From: Streptomyces sp. A2-16
GTDB lineage: Bacteria > Actinomycetota > Actinomycetes > Streptomycetales > Streptomycetaceae
Assembly: GCF_018128905.1 (NCBI RefSeq)
Contig: NZ_CP063808.1
Span: 3,162,001-3,226,000, forward strand
Direction: 5' to 3'
Length of the DNA: 64,000 nucleotides
Every line of letters starts with the position of its first letter. The stretch's first letter is position 1. Made by a program: the position numbers and the translations under genes. The notes under the pieces are model-generated. The model saw only the letters and a program-made list of their open reading frames with translations. It did not search any database and was not told the DNA's origin. This document shows, in pieces, positions 6,711 to 15,244 of the stretch.

Positions 6711-7688
6711 TCAGGCCTGCGCGCGAGCCGCCATGCGGGCCTTGCGCGCCGCGAGCTTCTCGTCGAACTTCAGGGCCTCCGCGTCCAGGCCGCCCATGTA
6801 CAGACCGAGTTCGTCCTGCGCCTTCTGGCCTTCGGGGCCGAGGCCGTCGATCTCCATGACCTTCAGGAAGCGCAGGACGGGCTGGAGCACGTCGTCGTGG
6901 TGGATGCGCATGTTGTAGATCTCGCCGATCGCCATCTGCGCGGCGGCCCGCTCGAAGCCGGGCATGCCGTGGCCGGGCATCCGGAAGTTCACGATGACAT
7001 CGCGCACGGCCATCATCGTCAGGTCCGGCGCCAGCTCGAAGGCCGCCTTGAGCAGGTTCCGGTAGAAGACCATGTGCAGGTTCTCGTCGGTGGCGATGCG
7101 CGCCAGCATGCGGTCGCAGACCGGGTCGCCGGACTGGTGGCCGGTGTTGCGGTGCGAGACGCGGGTGGCGAGCTCCTGGAAGGAGACGTAGGCCACCGAG
7201 TGCAGCATCGAGTGACGGTTGTCCGACTCGAAGCCCTCGCTCATGTGGGCCATCCGGAACTGCTCCAGCTTGTCCGGGTCCACCGCGCGGGAGGCGAGCA
7301 GGTAGTCGCGCATCACGATGCCGTGCCGGCCCTCCTCGGCGGTCCAGCGGTGCACCCAGGTGCCCCAGGCGCCGTCACGGCCGAAGAGGGAGGCGATCTC
7401 GTGGTGGTAGCTGGGCAGGTTGTCCTCGGTGAGGAGGTTCACCACCAGGGCGATCCGGCCGATCTCGGTGACCTTGGACTGCCCCTTCTCCCAGGCCTCG
7501 CCGTCCTCGAAGAAACCGGGGAAGTTGCGGGCGTCGCCCCACGGCACGTACTCGTGCGGCATCCAGTCCTTGGTGACCTTGAGATGCCGGTTGAGCTCCT
7601 TCTCGACCACTTCCTCCAGCGCGTACAGCAGTCGCGCGTCGGTCCAGGCGGAGGACGGGCTGCCGAGGTGAGGGGAAGTGATCGTCAC
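6711..7688 (-). CDS. Acyl-ACP desaturase (soluble diiron)
   Basis: A 325-residue soluble desaturase of the plant stearoyl-ACP type, introducing a cis double bond into acyl-ACP (or acyl-CoA) using a diiron-oxo centre. The two iron-binding EExxH-type motifs are visible as EEGRH (118-122) and DENLH (about 207-211). Length and the N-terminal ELNRHLKVTKDW segment fit the family. It needs a ferredoxin or similar donor, which is not encoded nearby. Three tandem palindromes about 60-105 bp upstream suggest tight repressor control of membrane-lipid unsaturation. ATG at 7688. Confidence 0.93.
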   Translation of the reverse strand: MTITSPHLGSPSSAWTDARLLYALEEVVEKELNRHLKVTKDWMPHEYVPWGDARNFPGFFEDGEAWEKGQSKVTEIGRIALVVNLLTEDNLPSYHHEIASLFGRDGAWGTWVHRWTAEEGRHGIVMRDYLLASRAVDPDKLEQFRMAHMSEGFESDNRHSMLHSVAYVSFQELATRVSHRNTGHQSGDPVCDRMLARIATDENLHMVFYRNLLKAAFELAPDLTMMAVRDVIVNFRMPGHGMPGFERAAAQMAIGEIYNMRIHHDDVLQPVLRFLKVMEIDGLGPEGQKAQDELGLYMGGLDAEALKFDEKLAARKARMAARAQA

Positions 7689-7748
7689 AGGTACTCCAGG
7701 GGGACGCGGCGATTGTGGTGGGAGGGAGCGGCGAGCGGCGCCGGGAAC

Positions 7749-7792
7749 CTACGGAATCGTAGGCTACGAAACCGTAGGTTACGAGACCGTAG
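7749..7792. promoter_or_regulatory. Three tandem operator palindromes upstream of the desaturase
   Basis: Three imperfectly identical dyads of form (C/T)TACG-N4-CGTAG lie at 7749-7762, 7764-7777 and 7779-7792 with an exact 15-bp period. The N4 cores are GAAT, AAAC and AGAC. The CGTAGG half-sites start at 7758, 7773 and 7788. They sit 61-104 bp upstream of the desaturase ATG, overlapping where its promoter should be. The size and symmetry fit a TetR-family repressor dimer bound cooperatively; the regulator is not in the window. Confidence 0.7.
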
Positions 7793-7895
7793 GTTAAGGG
7801 CGCTGTAAACATCCCTGATCAGCAGTGTTCCCCGAACATGACGAGTACCCCGGAAGCGCAGGTCCAAGGGGCGTCGGCATGATGCGCTCACCGAC

Positions 7896-8672
7896 TCAGG
7901 CGTACAGCTCCCGCAGTCGCACTGAGAGGCAAGTCACACAGCCCTCGAGCTTCTCGAACTCGCTGATGTCCACCACGACCGGTTCGAATCCGAGGTCGGC
8001 GTACAGCTCCGCGGTCTTCGGCGCGCTCGCGGCCATGAGCAGCTGAGGGCCGCCGAGCAGGACCACGTGGGCGCCGGCCTCCTCGGGCACGGACAGGAAG
8101 CGCGGGAAGAGCGCGGGCCGGTCCACCTTGGGGATGTGCCCGACGACGGTCCCGTCGGGCAGTGCGGTGACCGCGGACTTCAGATGCAGCACCTTGCTCA
8201 CCGGTACGGCGACGACCCGGGCCCCGAGCGGTTCGAAGGCGGCCCGCAGCTGCTGGATGCCGGCCGCGTTGGTCCGCCCGCTCCGGCCGACGTAGATCGT
8301 GTCGCCGATCTTCAGCACATCGCCGCCGTCCAGGGTGCCCGGGTCCCAGATCCAGTTCACCGAGCAGCCCAGGCGCGCCACGGCCTCCTCGACGCCGGTG
8401 GTCTCCTCGCGCCGGGACTCGGCGCCGGAGCGGGCGATCAGGGCGACGTTCTTGTACATGACGACGGTGTCCTCGACGAACACCGAGTCCGGGCAGTCGT
8501 CCTCCGGGTCCACCTCGACGGTCTCCCAGCCGTGCGCGCGCAGGGCCTCGACGTACGCCTCCCACTGTTCGAGGGCGAGGTCGACGTCGACCTTCTCCCG
8601 CTCGACGTGCGTCACCAGGCCTTCGGCGAGGCGCGGGCTGGGGCGGCGGACGAGGGCCTTCTTGCTGGGCAC
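7896..8672 (-). CDS. ddaH: Dimethylarginine dimethylaminohydrolase (DDAH)
   Basis: A 258-residue member of the amidinotransferase/DDAH fold, hydrolysing N-omega-methylated arginines to citrulline and methylamines. Visible features are the N-terminal VRRPSPRLAEGLV substrate loop, DSVFVEDT, GTLDGGDVL and the C-terminal TCLSVRLR segment with the catalytic Cys (about 248); the catalytic His is in VLHLKSAV. The GTG start is supported by GGAG about 7 bases upstream. The gene is monocistronic. Arginine deiminase is an alternative, but the length and the short C-terminal Cys motif favour DDAH. Confidence 0.88.
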   Translation of the reverse strand: MPSKKALVRRPSPRLAEGLVTHVEREKVDVDLALEQWEAYVEALRAHGWETVEVDPEDDCPDSVFVEDTVVMYKNVALIARSGAESRREETTGVEEAVARLGCSVNWIWDPGTLDGGDVLKIGDTIYVGRSGRTNAAGIQQLRAAFEPLGARVVAVPVSKVLHLKSAVTALPDGTVVGHIPKVDRPALFPRFLSVPEEAGAHVVLLGGPQLLMAASAPKTAELYADLGFEPVVVDISEFEKLEGCVTCLSVRLRELYA

Positions 8673-8800
8673 GAGGGAACTCCGTATCGGCGGGACAGGG
8701 GCGGCGCCCGTGAGGGGGCCGGTCAGCCATCATGCAGCGCCGGTCCGTGTCGACAAAACCCCCTCAGTCAGGCTGTGGCCCTCCTGAGACGCGCCACTCC

Positions 8801-9241
8801 TCACGCGTGCCGCCGCGCCGCACGCGCGCGTGCCGCCTCATGGGCCTCACGCAGCAGTCGTACGACGGTCCCGGTGGTCCTCTCGCCGGGGTTCACGACA
8901 CAGATCCAGCCCTGGGCGCCGTGGAGCGGGTGCGGCAGCACCACGTCCGCCGCCGCGAGGTCGTGCTCCTCGCCGACCAGGCCCGCCACCGCCGTACGGC
9001 CGACCTGGACGTTGACCCGCCGGCGGCCCGGCGGATCCAGGTCGGAGGCGGTGTCGGCGGGGTAGTTCTTGGTGACGACCGTCCCGTACGGCTGGGTCGC
9101 GCGGGGCATCCTGCCGTCGGGGGCGTAGTAGAAGAACGCGTCGCCCCACGCGATCTCGGGCGCGTCCCCGCCCGGCTCCGGGACGACCACGAGGGCTCCG
9201 TCGAAGCCGCGTACGGTCGCGATGATCTGCTCCATACTCAT
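8801..9241 (-). CDS. Small conserved protein, likely DUF6194
   Basis: A 146-residue soluble protein with the pattern GAL-x4-EPG...APEIAWGDAFFYY-x-PDGR and an ending with VLPHPLHGAQGWI, which I associate with a Streptomyces family named DUF6194. The function is unknown; the last 25 residues are Arg/Ala-rich. It is divergent from the double-MerR regulator with only 43 bp between starts, so that regulator may control it. ATG at 9241; a second ATG at 9235 is possible. Confidence 0.7.
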   Translation of the reverse strand: MSMEQIIATVRGFDGALVVVPEPGGDAPEIAWGDAFFYYAPDGRMPRATQPYGTVVTKNYPADTASDLDPPGRRRVNVQVGRTAVAGLVGEEHDLAAADVVLPHPLHGAQGWICVVNPGERTTGTVVRLLREAHEAARARAARRHA

Positions 9242-9284
9242 GGTTCAAGCGTGACCTTCAAGTGCTCGTGTGGGGTTGGGGCCG

Positions 9285-9992
9285 ATGCGGACCGTCGAAG
9301 TCGCCGGACAGTGCGGGTACTCGGTGCAGCAGGTGCGCGACCTGGAGCGGCTGGGAGTGATCCCGCCGGCCGAACGCGAGGCCAATGGCTACCGCTCCTA
9401 CACCGCGACCCATGTGCACGCGCTGCGCGCGTACCGGGGACTGGCCGAGGCGGCCGGTCCGGTCGAGGCCCGGCGACTGCTCGCCGAACTGCGGACGGGG
9501 ACGACCGTGGAGGCCGCCGCGGCGGTCGACGAGATCCACGCACGGCTCGCGCGGGAACGCGCGGAGGTGCTGCGTGCCCAGCGGGCGCTCGACTGCGTCC
9601 GGGCCGAGGAGGACGGTCAGGACGACGACTTCATGACCATCACGCAGCTCGCCGAAGCCCTCGGCGTACGGTCCTCCACCCTGCGGTTCTGGGAGGAGGA
9701 GGGGCTGGTCCGCCCGGAACGGGTGACCACTCTGCGGGCGCGCCGCTACGGCCCGCCGGCGATCAGGGCGGCGCGTGTCGTCGTCGCCCTGCGCGCCGGC
9801 GGGTACGGCATCCCGGTCGTGCGGGAGGTGATGAGCTCCCTGGACGGCCTCGACGGGCCCGAGGAGGCCCGGCGCATCCTGCGGGGACGGCTCGACCGGA
9901 TCGCCGCCCGGAGCGTGGCACTGCTCCGGGCGGGCGCGGACCTGGCGGCCGTCGTGGACGCTACGCCGGGAACTCCAGGGCCTGTGCGGTGA
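9285..9992 (+). CDS. MerR-family regulator with two HTH domains
   Basis: A 235-residue protein with two complete MerR-type winged HTH motifs in one chain. The first spans residues 1-70 (RTVEVAGQCGYSVQQVRDLERLGVIPPAER). The second begins about residue 124 with MTITQLAEALGVRSSTLRFWEEEGLVRPER. MerR proteins are normally single-HTH dimers, so this may bind a MerR site as a monomer or bridge two sites. There is no Cys-rich metal site and no C-terminal ligand domain. ATG at 9285 follows GGGG; a GTG at 9270 is less likely. It is divergent from the DUF6194-like gene, and its 3' end overlaps the convergent ABC-F gene by 32 nt. Confidence 0.85.
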   Translation: MRTVEVAGQCGYSVQQVRDLERLGVIPPAEREANGYRSYTATHVHALRAYRGLAEAAGPVEARRLLAELRTGTTVEAAAAVDEIHARLARERAEVLRAQRALDCVRAEEDGQDDDFMTITQLAEALGVRSSTLRFWEEEGLVRPERVTTLRARRYGPPAIRAARVVVALRAGGYGIPVVREVMSSLDGLDGPEEARRILRGRLDRIAARSVALLRAGADLAAVVDATPGTPGPVR

Positions 9993-11583
9993 CCTCCCGC
10001 AGCTCGCCGTCCAGCATCAGCCAGCGCGTGATGCCGATCGACTCCAGGAACGGCAGGTCGTGACTGGCCACGACCAGCGCGCCCTCGTAGGACTCCAGGG
10101 CCGAGGTCAGCTGCCGCACGCTCGCCATGTCGAGATTGTTCGTCGGCTCGTCGAGCATGAGCAGCTGGGGTGCGGGCTCCGCCAGCATCAGCGCGGCCAG
10201 GGCCGCACGGAAGCGTTCGCCGCCGGACAGCGTCGACGCCTGCTGGTCGGCCCGGGCGCCCCGGAACAGGAAGCGGGCGAGACGGGCCCGCACCCGGTTG
10301 TTGGTGGCGCCCGGCGCGAACCGGGCCACGTTCTCGGCGACCGACAGCCCGTCGTCGAGGACGTCGAGGCGCTGGGGCAGGAAGCGGAGCGGCACATGAG
10401 CCGTCGCCTCGCCCGACACCGGCTCCAGCTCCCCGGCGATCGTCCGCAGCAGCGTCGTCTTGCCCGAGCCGTTGCGCCCGATCAGCGCGACCCGCTCCGG
10501 CCCCCGCAGGTCGAGACCGCCCTTCACCCGTGCCCCGTGGGCGAGTTCCAGATCCATGAGGGTCAGGACCGTACGGCCCGCGGGCACCGCCGTGTACGGC
10601 AGGTCGACGCGGATCTCGTCGTCGTCCCGTACGGCCTCCACCGCCTCGTCGAGCCGGTCCTTGGCCTCGGCGAGCCGCTCCTCGTGCATGATGCGGTGCT
10701 TGCCCGCGGAGACCTGGGCCGCGCGGCTCTTCAGCTTCATGACGGCCCGCGGCTCCCGCTTGGTGTCGTACATCTTCTGGGCGTAGCGCCGGCGATGGGC
10801 CAACTTGACCTGCGCGTCCACCAGTTCGCGTTTCTGCCTGCGCAGGTCGGACTCGGCGACCCGCACCATCCGCTCGGCCGCCTCCTGTTCGACGGCGAGG
10901 GACTCCTCGTAGGCGGAGAAGTTGCCGCCGTACCAGGTGACCTCCCCGGAGCGCAGATCGGCGATCTGGTCGACCAGGTCGAGGAGTTCGCGGTCGTGGC
11001 TGACCACGACCATCACCCCCGGCCAGGCGGCGACGGCCGCGTACAGCCGCCTGCGGGCGTACAGGTCGAGGTTGTTGGTCGGTTCGTCGAGGAGCAGGAC
11101 GTCCGGGCGGCGCAGCAGCAGGGCGGCCAGCCGCAGCAGCACCGACTCACCGCCCGAGACCTCGCCGATCCCGCGGTCCAGCCCGATGTGGCCGAGCCCG
11201 AGTTCGCCGAGGGTGGCCAGGGCCCGCTCCTCCACGTCCCAGTCGTCGCCGACCGTCTCGAAGTGCTCCTCGGCCACGTCGCCCGCCTCGATGGCGTGCA
11301 GGGCGGCGCGCTGAGCCGAGATGCCGAGTGCCTCGTCGACCCGCAGGCCGGTGTCGAGCGTGACGTTCTGCGGGAGGTGACCGACCTCGCCCGCGACACG
11401 CACCGTGCCGTCGGCCGGGGTGAGTTCACCGGCGATCAGCTTCAACAGGGTGGACTTTCCTGACCCGTTGACACCGACGAGACCGGTCCGGCCGGGGCCG
11501 AAGGCGATGTCGAGGCCCTCGAAGACGGGGGTGCCGTCGGGCCAGGAGAAGGCGAGTGAGGTGCAGGTGAGGGAAGTAGACAT
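9961..11583 (-). CDS. ABC-F family ATPase (ribosome-associated type)
   Basis: A 540-residue soluble protein with two ABC nucleotide-binding domains and no membrane domain. The first P-loop is GVNGSGKST and the second GRNGSGKTT; the ABC signatures are SGGES and LSGGE, each with a LLLDEPTNNLD-type Walker B. A charged linker lies between them. ABC-F proteins act on the ribosome and some protect it from antibiotics. ATG at 11583 has GGAG just upstream. The frame stays open to 11799, but that extension has no similarity and crosses strong inverted repeats, so it is probably leader. Which ABC-F subgroup it belongs to cannot be decided by eye. Confidence 0.9.
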   Translation of the reverse strand: MSTSLTCTSLAFSWPDGTPVFEGLDIAFGPGRTGLVGVNGSGKSTLLKLIAGELTPADGTVRVAGEVGHLPQNVTLDTGLRVDEALGISAQRAALHAIEAGDVAEEHFETVGDDWDVEERALATLGELGLGHIGLDRGIGEVSGGESVLLRLAALLLRRPDVLLLDEPTNNLDLYARRRLYAAVAAWPGVMVVVSHDRELLDLVDQIADLRSGEVTWYGGNFSAYEESLAVEQEAAERMVRVAESDLRRQKRELVDAQVKLAHRRRYAQKMYDTKREPRAVMKLKSRAAQVSAGKHRIMHEERLAEAKDRLDEAVEAVRDDDEIRVDLPYTAVPAGRTVLTLMDLELAHGARVKGGLDLRGPERVALIGRNGSGKTTLLRTIAGELEPVSGEATAHVPLRFLPQRLDVLDDGLSVAENVARFAPGATNNRVRARLARFLFRGARADQQASTLSGGERFRAALAALMLAEPAPQLLMLDEPTNNLDMASVRQLTSALESYEGALVVASHDLPFLESIGITRWLMLDGELREVTAQALEFPA

Positions 11584-11727
11584 ACGAGTCTCCGCGGTTG
11601 CTCGAAGCGAGAAGGGGCAAACGCGTATCGAGACACCCGCGACCACGGGAGACGAGGGGGAGGACCGGAGGGCACGGACAGGGCCCTGCTCATCGGAACG
11701 GCTCGTGTGCCGAGGTCGCACGCAGCG

Positions 11728-11756
11728 CACACACCTCAGGTGTGTGACACGGTGTC
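11728..11756. promoter_or_regulatory. Adjacent inverted repeats in the ABC-F leader
   Basis: A perfect 9-bp inverted repeat with a one-base centre (11728-11746) is followed without gap by a 5-bp repeat (11746-11756, GACAC-G-GTGTC). Both lie 145-175 nt upstream of the ABC-F start. A short-peptide frame opens downstream of them (ATG at 11693 on the minus strand) and overlaps the ABC-F start. The first repeat could be an operator dyad or an mRNA hairpin. Confidence 0.45.
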
Positions 11757-11868
11757 TCAAGACCTCAGACGAGCAACGTCCTACTCCGATCGACGGCAAC
11801 AGAAGCGTTCTACACCGTACGAGGCGGCCGCAGGGCTGTCAACGAGTTAATGCTCCTCAGGAGGCTCC

Positions 11869-12516
11869 GTGCCCGACGCCCCGCTCTCCCTGCCGGCCCA
11901 TCTCTACCTGCTGGCCTGGGACACCTCGAAGTCCGAGACCACCGGCGCCGCCCAGCTGCCCCAGCTGGTCCGGGCCGGAGCCCTCACCGAGCTGGCCCGG
12001 CGCGGGCTGCTCCTCGACGAGGACGGCATCGCCACGCCGGTCGACATGGACGCCGAGAGCGGCGACCCCGTCCTGGACGGACTCCTCGAACTGGTCCGCG
12101 AGTCCCGGCCGCACCGCTGGCGCGGCTGGGTGACACCCCACACCCGGATCACCCTGGACGCCGTACGGGAGCACCTCACGGCGGGCGGACAGCTGCGCGC
12201 ACACAAGAGGCGGGCCCTCGGGCTGTTCCCCACGGTGGACTACGACCTCGCCCGCCCGGCCGCCGTGCAGGCACTCCAGGAGCAGGCCCGGCAGATCCTG
12301 CGGGGACCCGTGCCGGCCGTGGACGTCTCCGAGCGGGACGCGGCCCTCTTCGCGCTCGCCGCGGCGGCCGAACTGCGCACCCTGCTGCTGGGCGGAGAAC
12401 ATCACGAGGCACGCGTCGAGGAGCTCGTCCGGCGCAGCGGACCGGTGGCGCCGGTGCTGCGGGAGCTCGTCCACGGGGTGCGCGGGGCGGTGGCCTCGGT
12501 CGCGGCACGCGCCTGA
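11869..12516 (+). CDS. GPP34 (GOLPH3/VPS74-like) protein
   Basis: A 215-residue protein with the N-terminal LPAHLYLLAWD-x20-LVRAGALTELARRGLL pattern of the GPP34 family, and long amphipathic helices to the end. In eukaryotes GOLPH3 binds phosphatidylinositol-4-phosphate; the bacterial members are abundant in actinomycetes and lack an established function. The GTG start at 11869 is fixed by a strong AGGAGG at 11859-11864. It is monocistronic or followed by the PEP-mutase-family gene 58 bp downstream. Confidence 0.85.
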   Translation: MPDAPLSLPAHLYLLAWDTSKSETTGAAQLPQLVRAGALTELARRGLLLDEDGIATPVDMDAESGDPVLDGLLELVRESRPHRWRGWVTPHTRITLDAVREHLTAGGQLRAHKRRALGLFPTVDYDLARPAAVQALQEQARQILRGPVPAVDVSERDAALFALAAAAELRTLLLGGEHHEARVEELVRRSGPVAPVLRELVHGVRGAVASVAARA

Positions 12517-12574
12517 ACGTCGGCGTCGGATTCCTGCCGGCAAGGCCGCGGGGGCCGGTGGTTGGGTGAGGCGC

Positions 12575-13429
12575 ATGACGAACCCGGACACGCTCCACGA
12601 CCGCGCCCTCGCCTTCCGTTCCCTGCACGTCCCCGGCACCCCGCTGGTGCTGCCGAACGCCTGGGACCCCGCGAGCGCCCTCATCGTCGCGGAGGCGGGT
12701 GCCGCCGCCGTGGCCACCACGAGCGCCGGGCTCTCCTGGGCACTGGGTGCGGCGGACGGCGACCGTCTGGACCGGGAGCGGGCCCTGGGCGCCGTGGCGC
12801 GGATCGCCGCCGTGGTGGACGTGCCGGTCAGCGCGGACATCGAGACCGGATACGCGCGGGACGCGGCGGGCGTCGCCGACACCGTACGGGCGGTGCTGGC
12901 GGCGGGCGCGGTCGGGGTGAACCTCGAGGACGCCCTGTACGGGGAGGCCGGGCGGGCCGACGGAGGCGAACCGCTGCGCGCGGTCGCCGAGCAGGCCGAG
13001 CGGATCGCCGCGGCCCGGGAGGCCGCCGACGCGGCGGGCGTGCCCTTGTTCATCAACGCCCGTATCGACACGTTCCTGCGCGGGGCCGGGGGAGTCGACC
13101 TCACCCTGGAGCGGGCCGCCGCCTTCCTCGCGGCGGGCGCGGACGGGATCTTCGTCCCCGGGGCCGTCGACCCGGGGACCGTCGAGCTCCTCGTCGACGG
13201 CGTCGACGCTCCGCTGAACGTCCTGGCCGGACCCGGCGCCCCGTCCGTCGCCGAGCTGGCCGCACTCGGCGTGGCGCGCGTCAGCGCGGGTTCGAGCATC
13301 GCCCAGGCCGCACACGCCCTGGTCCGCCGTGCCGCGCGGGAGCTGCTGGACGCGGGGACCTACGACGCGCTGGCCGACGGGCTCGACCACGGCGAGCTCA
13401 ACACCCTTGTCGGGGGCCCGCGTCAGTAG
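12575..13429 (+). CDS. Isocitrate lyase/PEP mutase superfamily enzyme
   Basis: A 284-residue TIM-barrel protein of the ICL/PEP-mutase superfamily, whose members make or cleave C-C or C-P bonds next to a carboxylate. Visible features are VLPNAWDPASA near the N-terminus, the metal region VSADIETGYA, and VNLEDALYG. The usual K-K-C-G-H active-site loop of isocitrate lyase is absent, as in many oxaloacetate-decarboxylase/carboxyphosphonoenolpyruvate-like members, so the substrate is open. ATG at 12575 is preferred over GTG at 12566. Its end overlaps the convergent ssgD gene by 7 nt. Confidence 0.85.
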   Translation: MTNPDTLHDRALAFRSLHVPGTPLVLPNAWDPASALIVAEAGAAAVATTSAGLSWALGAADGDRLDRERALGAVARIAAVVDVPVSADIETGYARDAAGVADTVRAVLAAGAVGVNLEDALYGEAGRADGGEPLRAVAEQAERIAAAREAADAAGVPLFINARIDTFLRGAGGVDLTLERAAAFLAAGADGIFVPGAVDPGTVELLVDGVDAPLNVLAGPGAPSVAELAALGVARVSAGSSIAQAAHALVRRAARELLDAGTYDALADGLDHGELNTLVGGPRQ

Positions 13430-13839
13430 GCGTCGCGCATCAGCTCGGCGAGGTCGTGGTCGAGGTCCAGCTGAAGGTGCTCGAGACCGGTCGGCACGAG
13501 GTCGTTCGTCGCCTCCAGGAAGCGGCGCAGCTCGCCCGTGCGCACATGCACGACGGCGGTGCCCTCGGGGGCGTGGAACTCGAGAACGGTGCGGTCGTAG
13601 CCGTACGGCCGCACCCGGACGTCACCGTGTCCGTCGGGTTCGTGCAGGCCGGTGGTGAGCAGTTCGCGGCTGAAGGTCCAGCAGACCTCGACGCCCTCCA
13701 GGGTGGCCGGGGCGGGGAAGGTCATGCGGATGGCGAACGGATCGCAACGGTCGTAGTGCAGTGTGGCGGGAATGCTCGGCATCCGCGGTGCCGCGGCGAC
13801 GAGACGGGCCTCTACGGGCTGCTCGATGACGGTGGACAA
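13423..13839 (-). CDS. ssgD: SsgA-like sporulation/cell-division protein (SsgD)
   Basis: A 138-residue SALP protein, a family found only in sporulating actinomycetes that controls septum placement and peptidoglycan assembly. The hallmark blocks are IPATLHYDRCDPFAIRMTF, WTFSRELLTTGL, GDVRVRPYG and the C-terminal DLDHDLAELM. I assign SsgD because the neighbourhood matches S. coelicolor, where I recall ssgD as SCO6722; by sequence alone another paralogue is possible. The start is read as TTG at 13839 with GGAG 8 bases upstream. The frame extends to an ATG at 13914, but that segment has no similarity to the family. Confidence 0.85.
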   Translation of the reverse strand: MSTVIEQPVEARLVAAAPRMPSIPATLHYDRCDPFAIRMTFPAPATLEGVEVCWTFSRELLTTGLHEPDGHGDVRVRPYGYDRTVLEFHAPEGTAVVHVRTGELRRFLEATNDLVPTGLEHLQLDLDHDLAELMRDAY

Positions 13840-14081
13840 CGCCTTGCTCCCTTGTGACGGCTGGTTGGGCTTCCGGGTGGGACGGGCAATGGAAGAGACG
13901 ACGGAATGAGCCAATCCGTGTACACGAAAGTCGAGTGACCTCTGTCACCGTCTTCATGCACTGGTGTGATCCAGTCCTCCTCCCGTGCCCCGAGAGCCAC
14001 TTGTGGCGAACCGCGCACCACCCGGCGGACGGCCGAGGGCATCTGGACCGGGACCCGGCGCGTGGACTAGCTTCGCCCGCC

Positions 14082-15194
14082 ATGAGGCGCTTGGGGAACA
14101 CGCGAGACAAGAGACGTAAGGGCCTGACGATCCGGGCCGTCGCCGCGGGAGCGGCCTGTGCGGCGGCGCTGGCCGCCCTGACCGCCGTACCGGCCGAGGC
14201 ACATGATCCGGACGGCCGCACTCCGCACTGGGAGCTCAAGGACAGCGGTACCCCCGAGGTGCGCTTCCGCGGACTTTCGGCCATCAGCCGGGACACCGCC
14301 TGGCTCGCCGGCACCCAGGGCACCGTGCTGCGCACCACGGACGGCGGGGCGAGCTGGCGAAACGTCTCGCCGCCCGGTGCCGGCGAACTCCAGTTCCGGG
14401 ACGTCGAGGCCTTCGACGCGCGCCGGGCGGTGGTGCTGGCCATCGGGGAGGGCGAGGCGTCCCGCGTGTACCGCACCGAGGACGGCGGCAGGACCTGGAC
14501 CGAGTCCTTCCGCAACACCGACGCCAAGGCCTTCTACGACTGCCTCACCTTCTTCGACCACCGCCACGGCCTCGCCATGAGCGACCCGGTGGACGGCAGG
14601 TTCCGCATCCTGTCGACCTCCGACGGCGGCCGCTCCTGGAAGGTGCTGCCGAACAAGGGCATGCCGGCCGCGCTGGAGGGCGAGGCGGGCTTCGCGGCGA
14701 GCGGGCAGTGCCTGGTCAGCTCGGGCCCGCGGGACGTCTGGCTCGCCACCGGCGGCGGCGCACGCGCGCGTGTCCTGCACTCCGCCGACCGGGGCCTGAC
14801 CTGGACGGCCTCCGACACACCGATCCCGGGAGGCGCCTCGGCCAAGGGCGTCTTCGCCCTGGCCTTCCGCGACCGCGCGCACGGACTGGCGGTCGGCGGC
14901 GACTACAACCCCGACCAGGCCTCCCCGCGCGCGGGCGCCCGTACGACCGACGCGGGCCGCACCTGGCAGCCCGCCGCCACGCCGCCGGCCGGCTACCGCT
15001 CCGGCGTCGCCTGGCTCCCGCACAGCCGCACCGCCGCCCTCGCGGTCGGACCCACCGGCACGGACCTCACCCGGGACGGCGGCCGGACCTGGCGGACGGT
15101 GGACACCGGCTCCTACGACACCGTGGACTGCACGGTCGACGGCGGCTGCTGGGCGGCCGGGGAGAAGGGACGGGTGGCTCGTCTGGAGCAATGA
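14082..15194 (+). CDS. Secreted Asp-box (BNR/YCF48-like) repeat protein
   Basis: A 370-residue exported protein. Residues 1-40 form a signal peptide: basic start, hydrophobic AAGAACAAALAALTAV core, cleavage after AEA. The mature part carries at least five Asp-box turns of the form S/T-x-D-x-G-x-T/S-W (TTDGGASW, TEDGGRTW, TSDGGRSW, SADRGLTW, TRDGGRTW), which build a beta-propeller. Many genomes label it oxidoreductase, but no redox motif is visible; a glycan-binding or hydrolase-like function is as likely. ATG at 14082 directly precedes the basic signal-peptide start. Confidence 0.85.
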   Translation: MRRLGNTRDKRRKGLTIRAVAAGAACAAALAALTAVPAEAHDPDGRTPHWELKDSGTPEVRFRGLSAISRDTAWLAGTQGTVLRTTDGGASWRNVSPPGAGELQFRDVEAFDARRAVVLAIGEGEASRVYRTEDGGRTWTESFRNTDAKAFYDCLTFFDHRHGLAMSDPVDGRFRILSTSDGGRSWKVLPNKGMPAALEGEAGFAASGQCLVSSGPRDVWLATGGGARARVLHSADRGLTWTASDTPIPGGASAKGVFALAFRDRAHGLAVGGDYNPDQASPRAGARTTDAGRTWQPAATPPAGYRSGVAWLPHSRTAALAVGPTGTDLTRDGGRTWRTVDTGSYDTVDCTVDGGCWAAGEKGRVARLEQ

Positions 15195-15244
15195 GCGGCG
15201 AAATGCGGGTACCCGGTCGCCGACGGCGAAAGGAGTGATCCCCC

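Noticed and set aside
11584..11799. N-terminal extension of the ABC-F protein to 612 residues
   Set aside because: It crosses strong inverted repeats, lacks homology, and a good ribosome site stands at the ATG at 11583.
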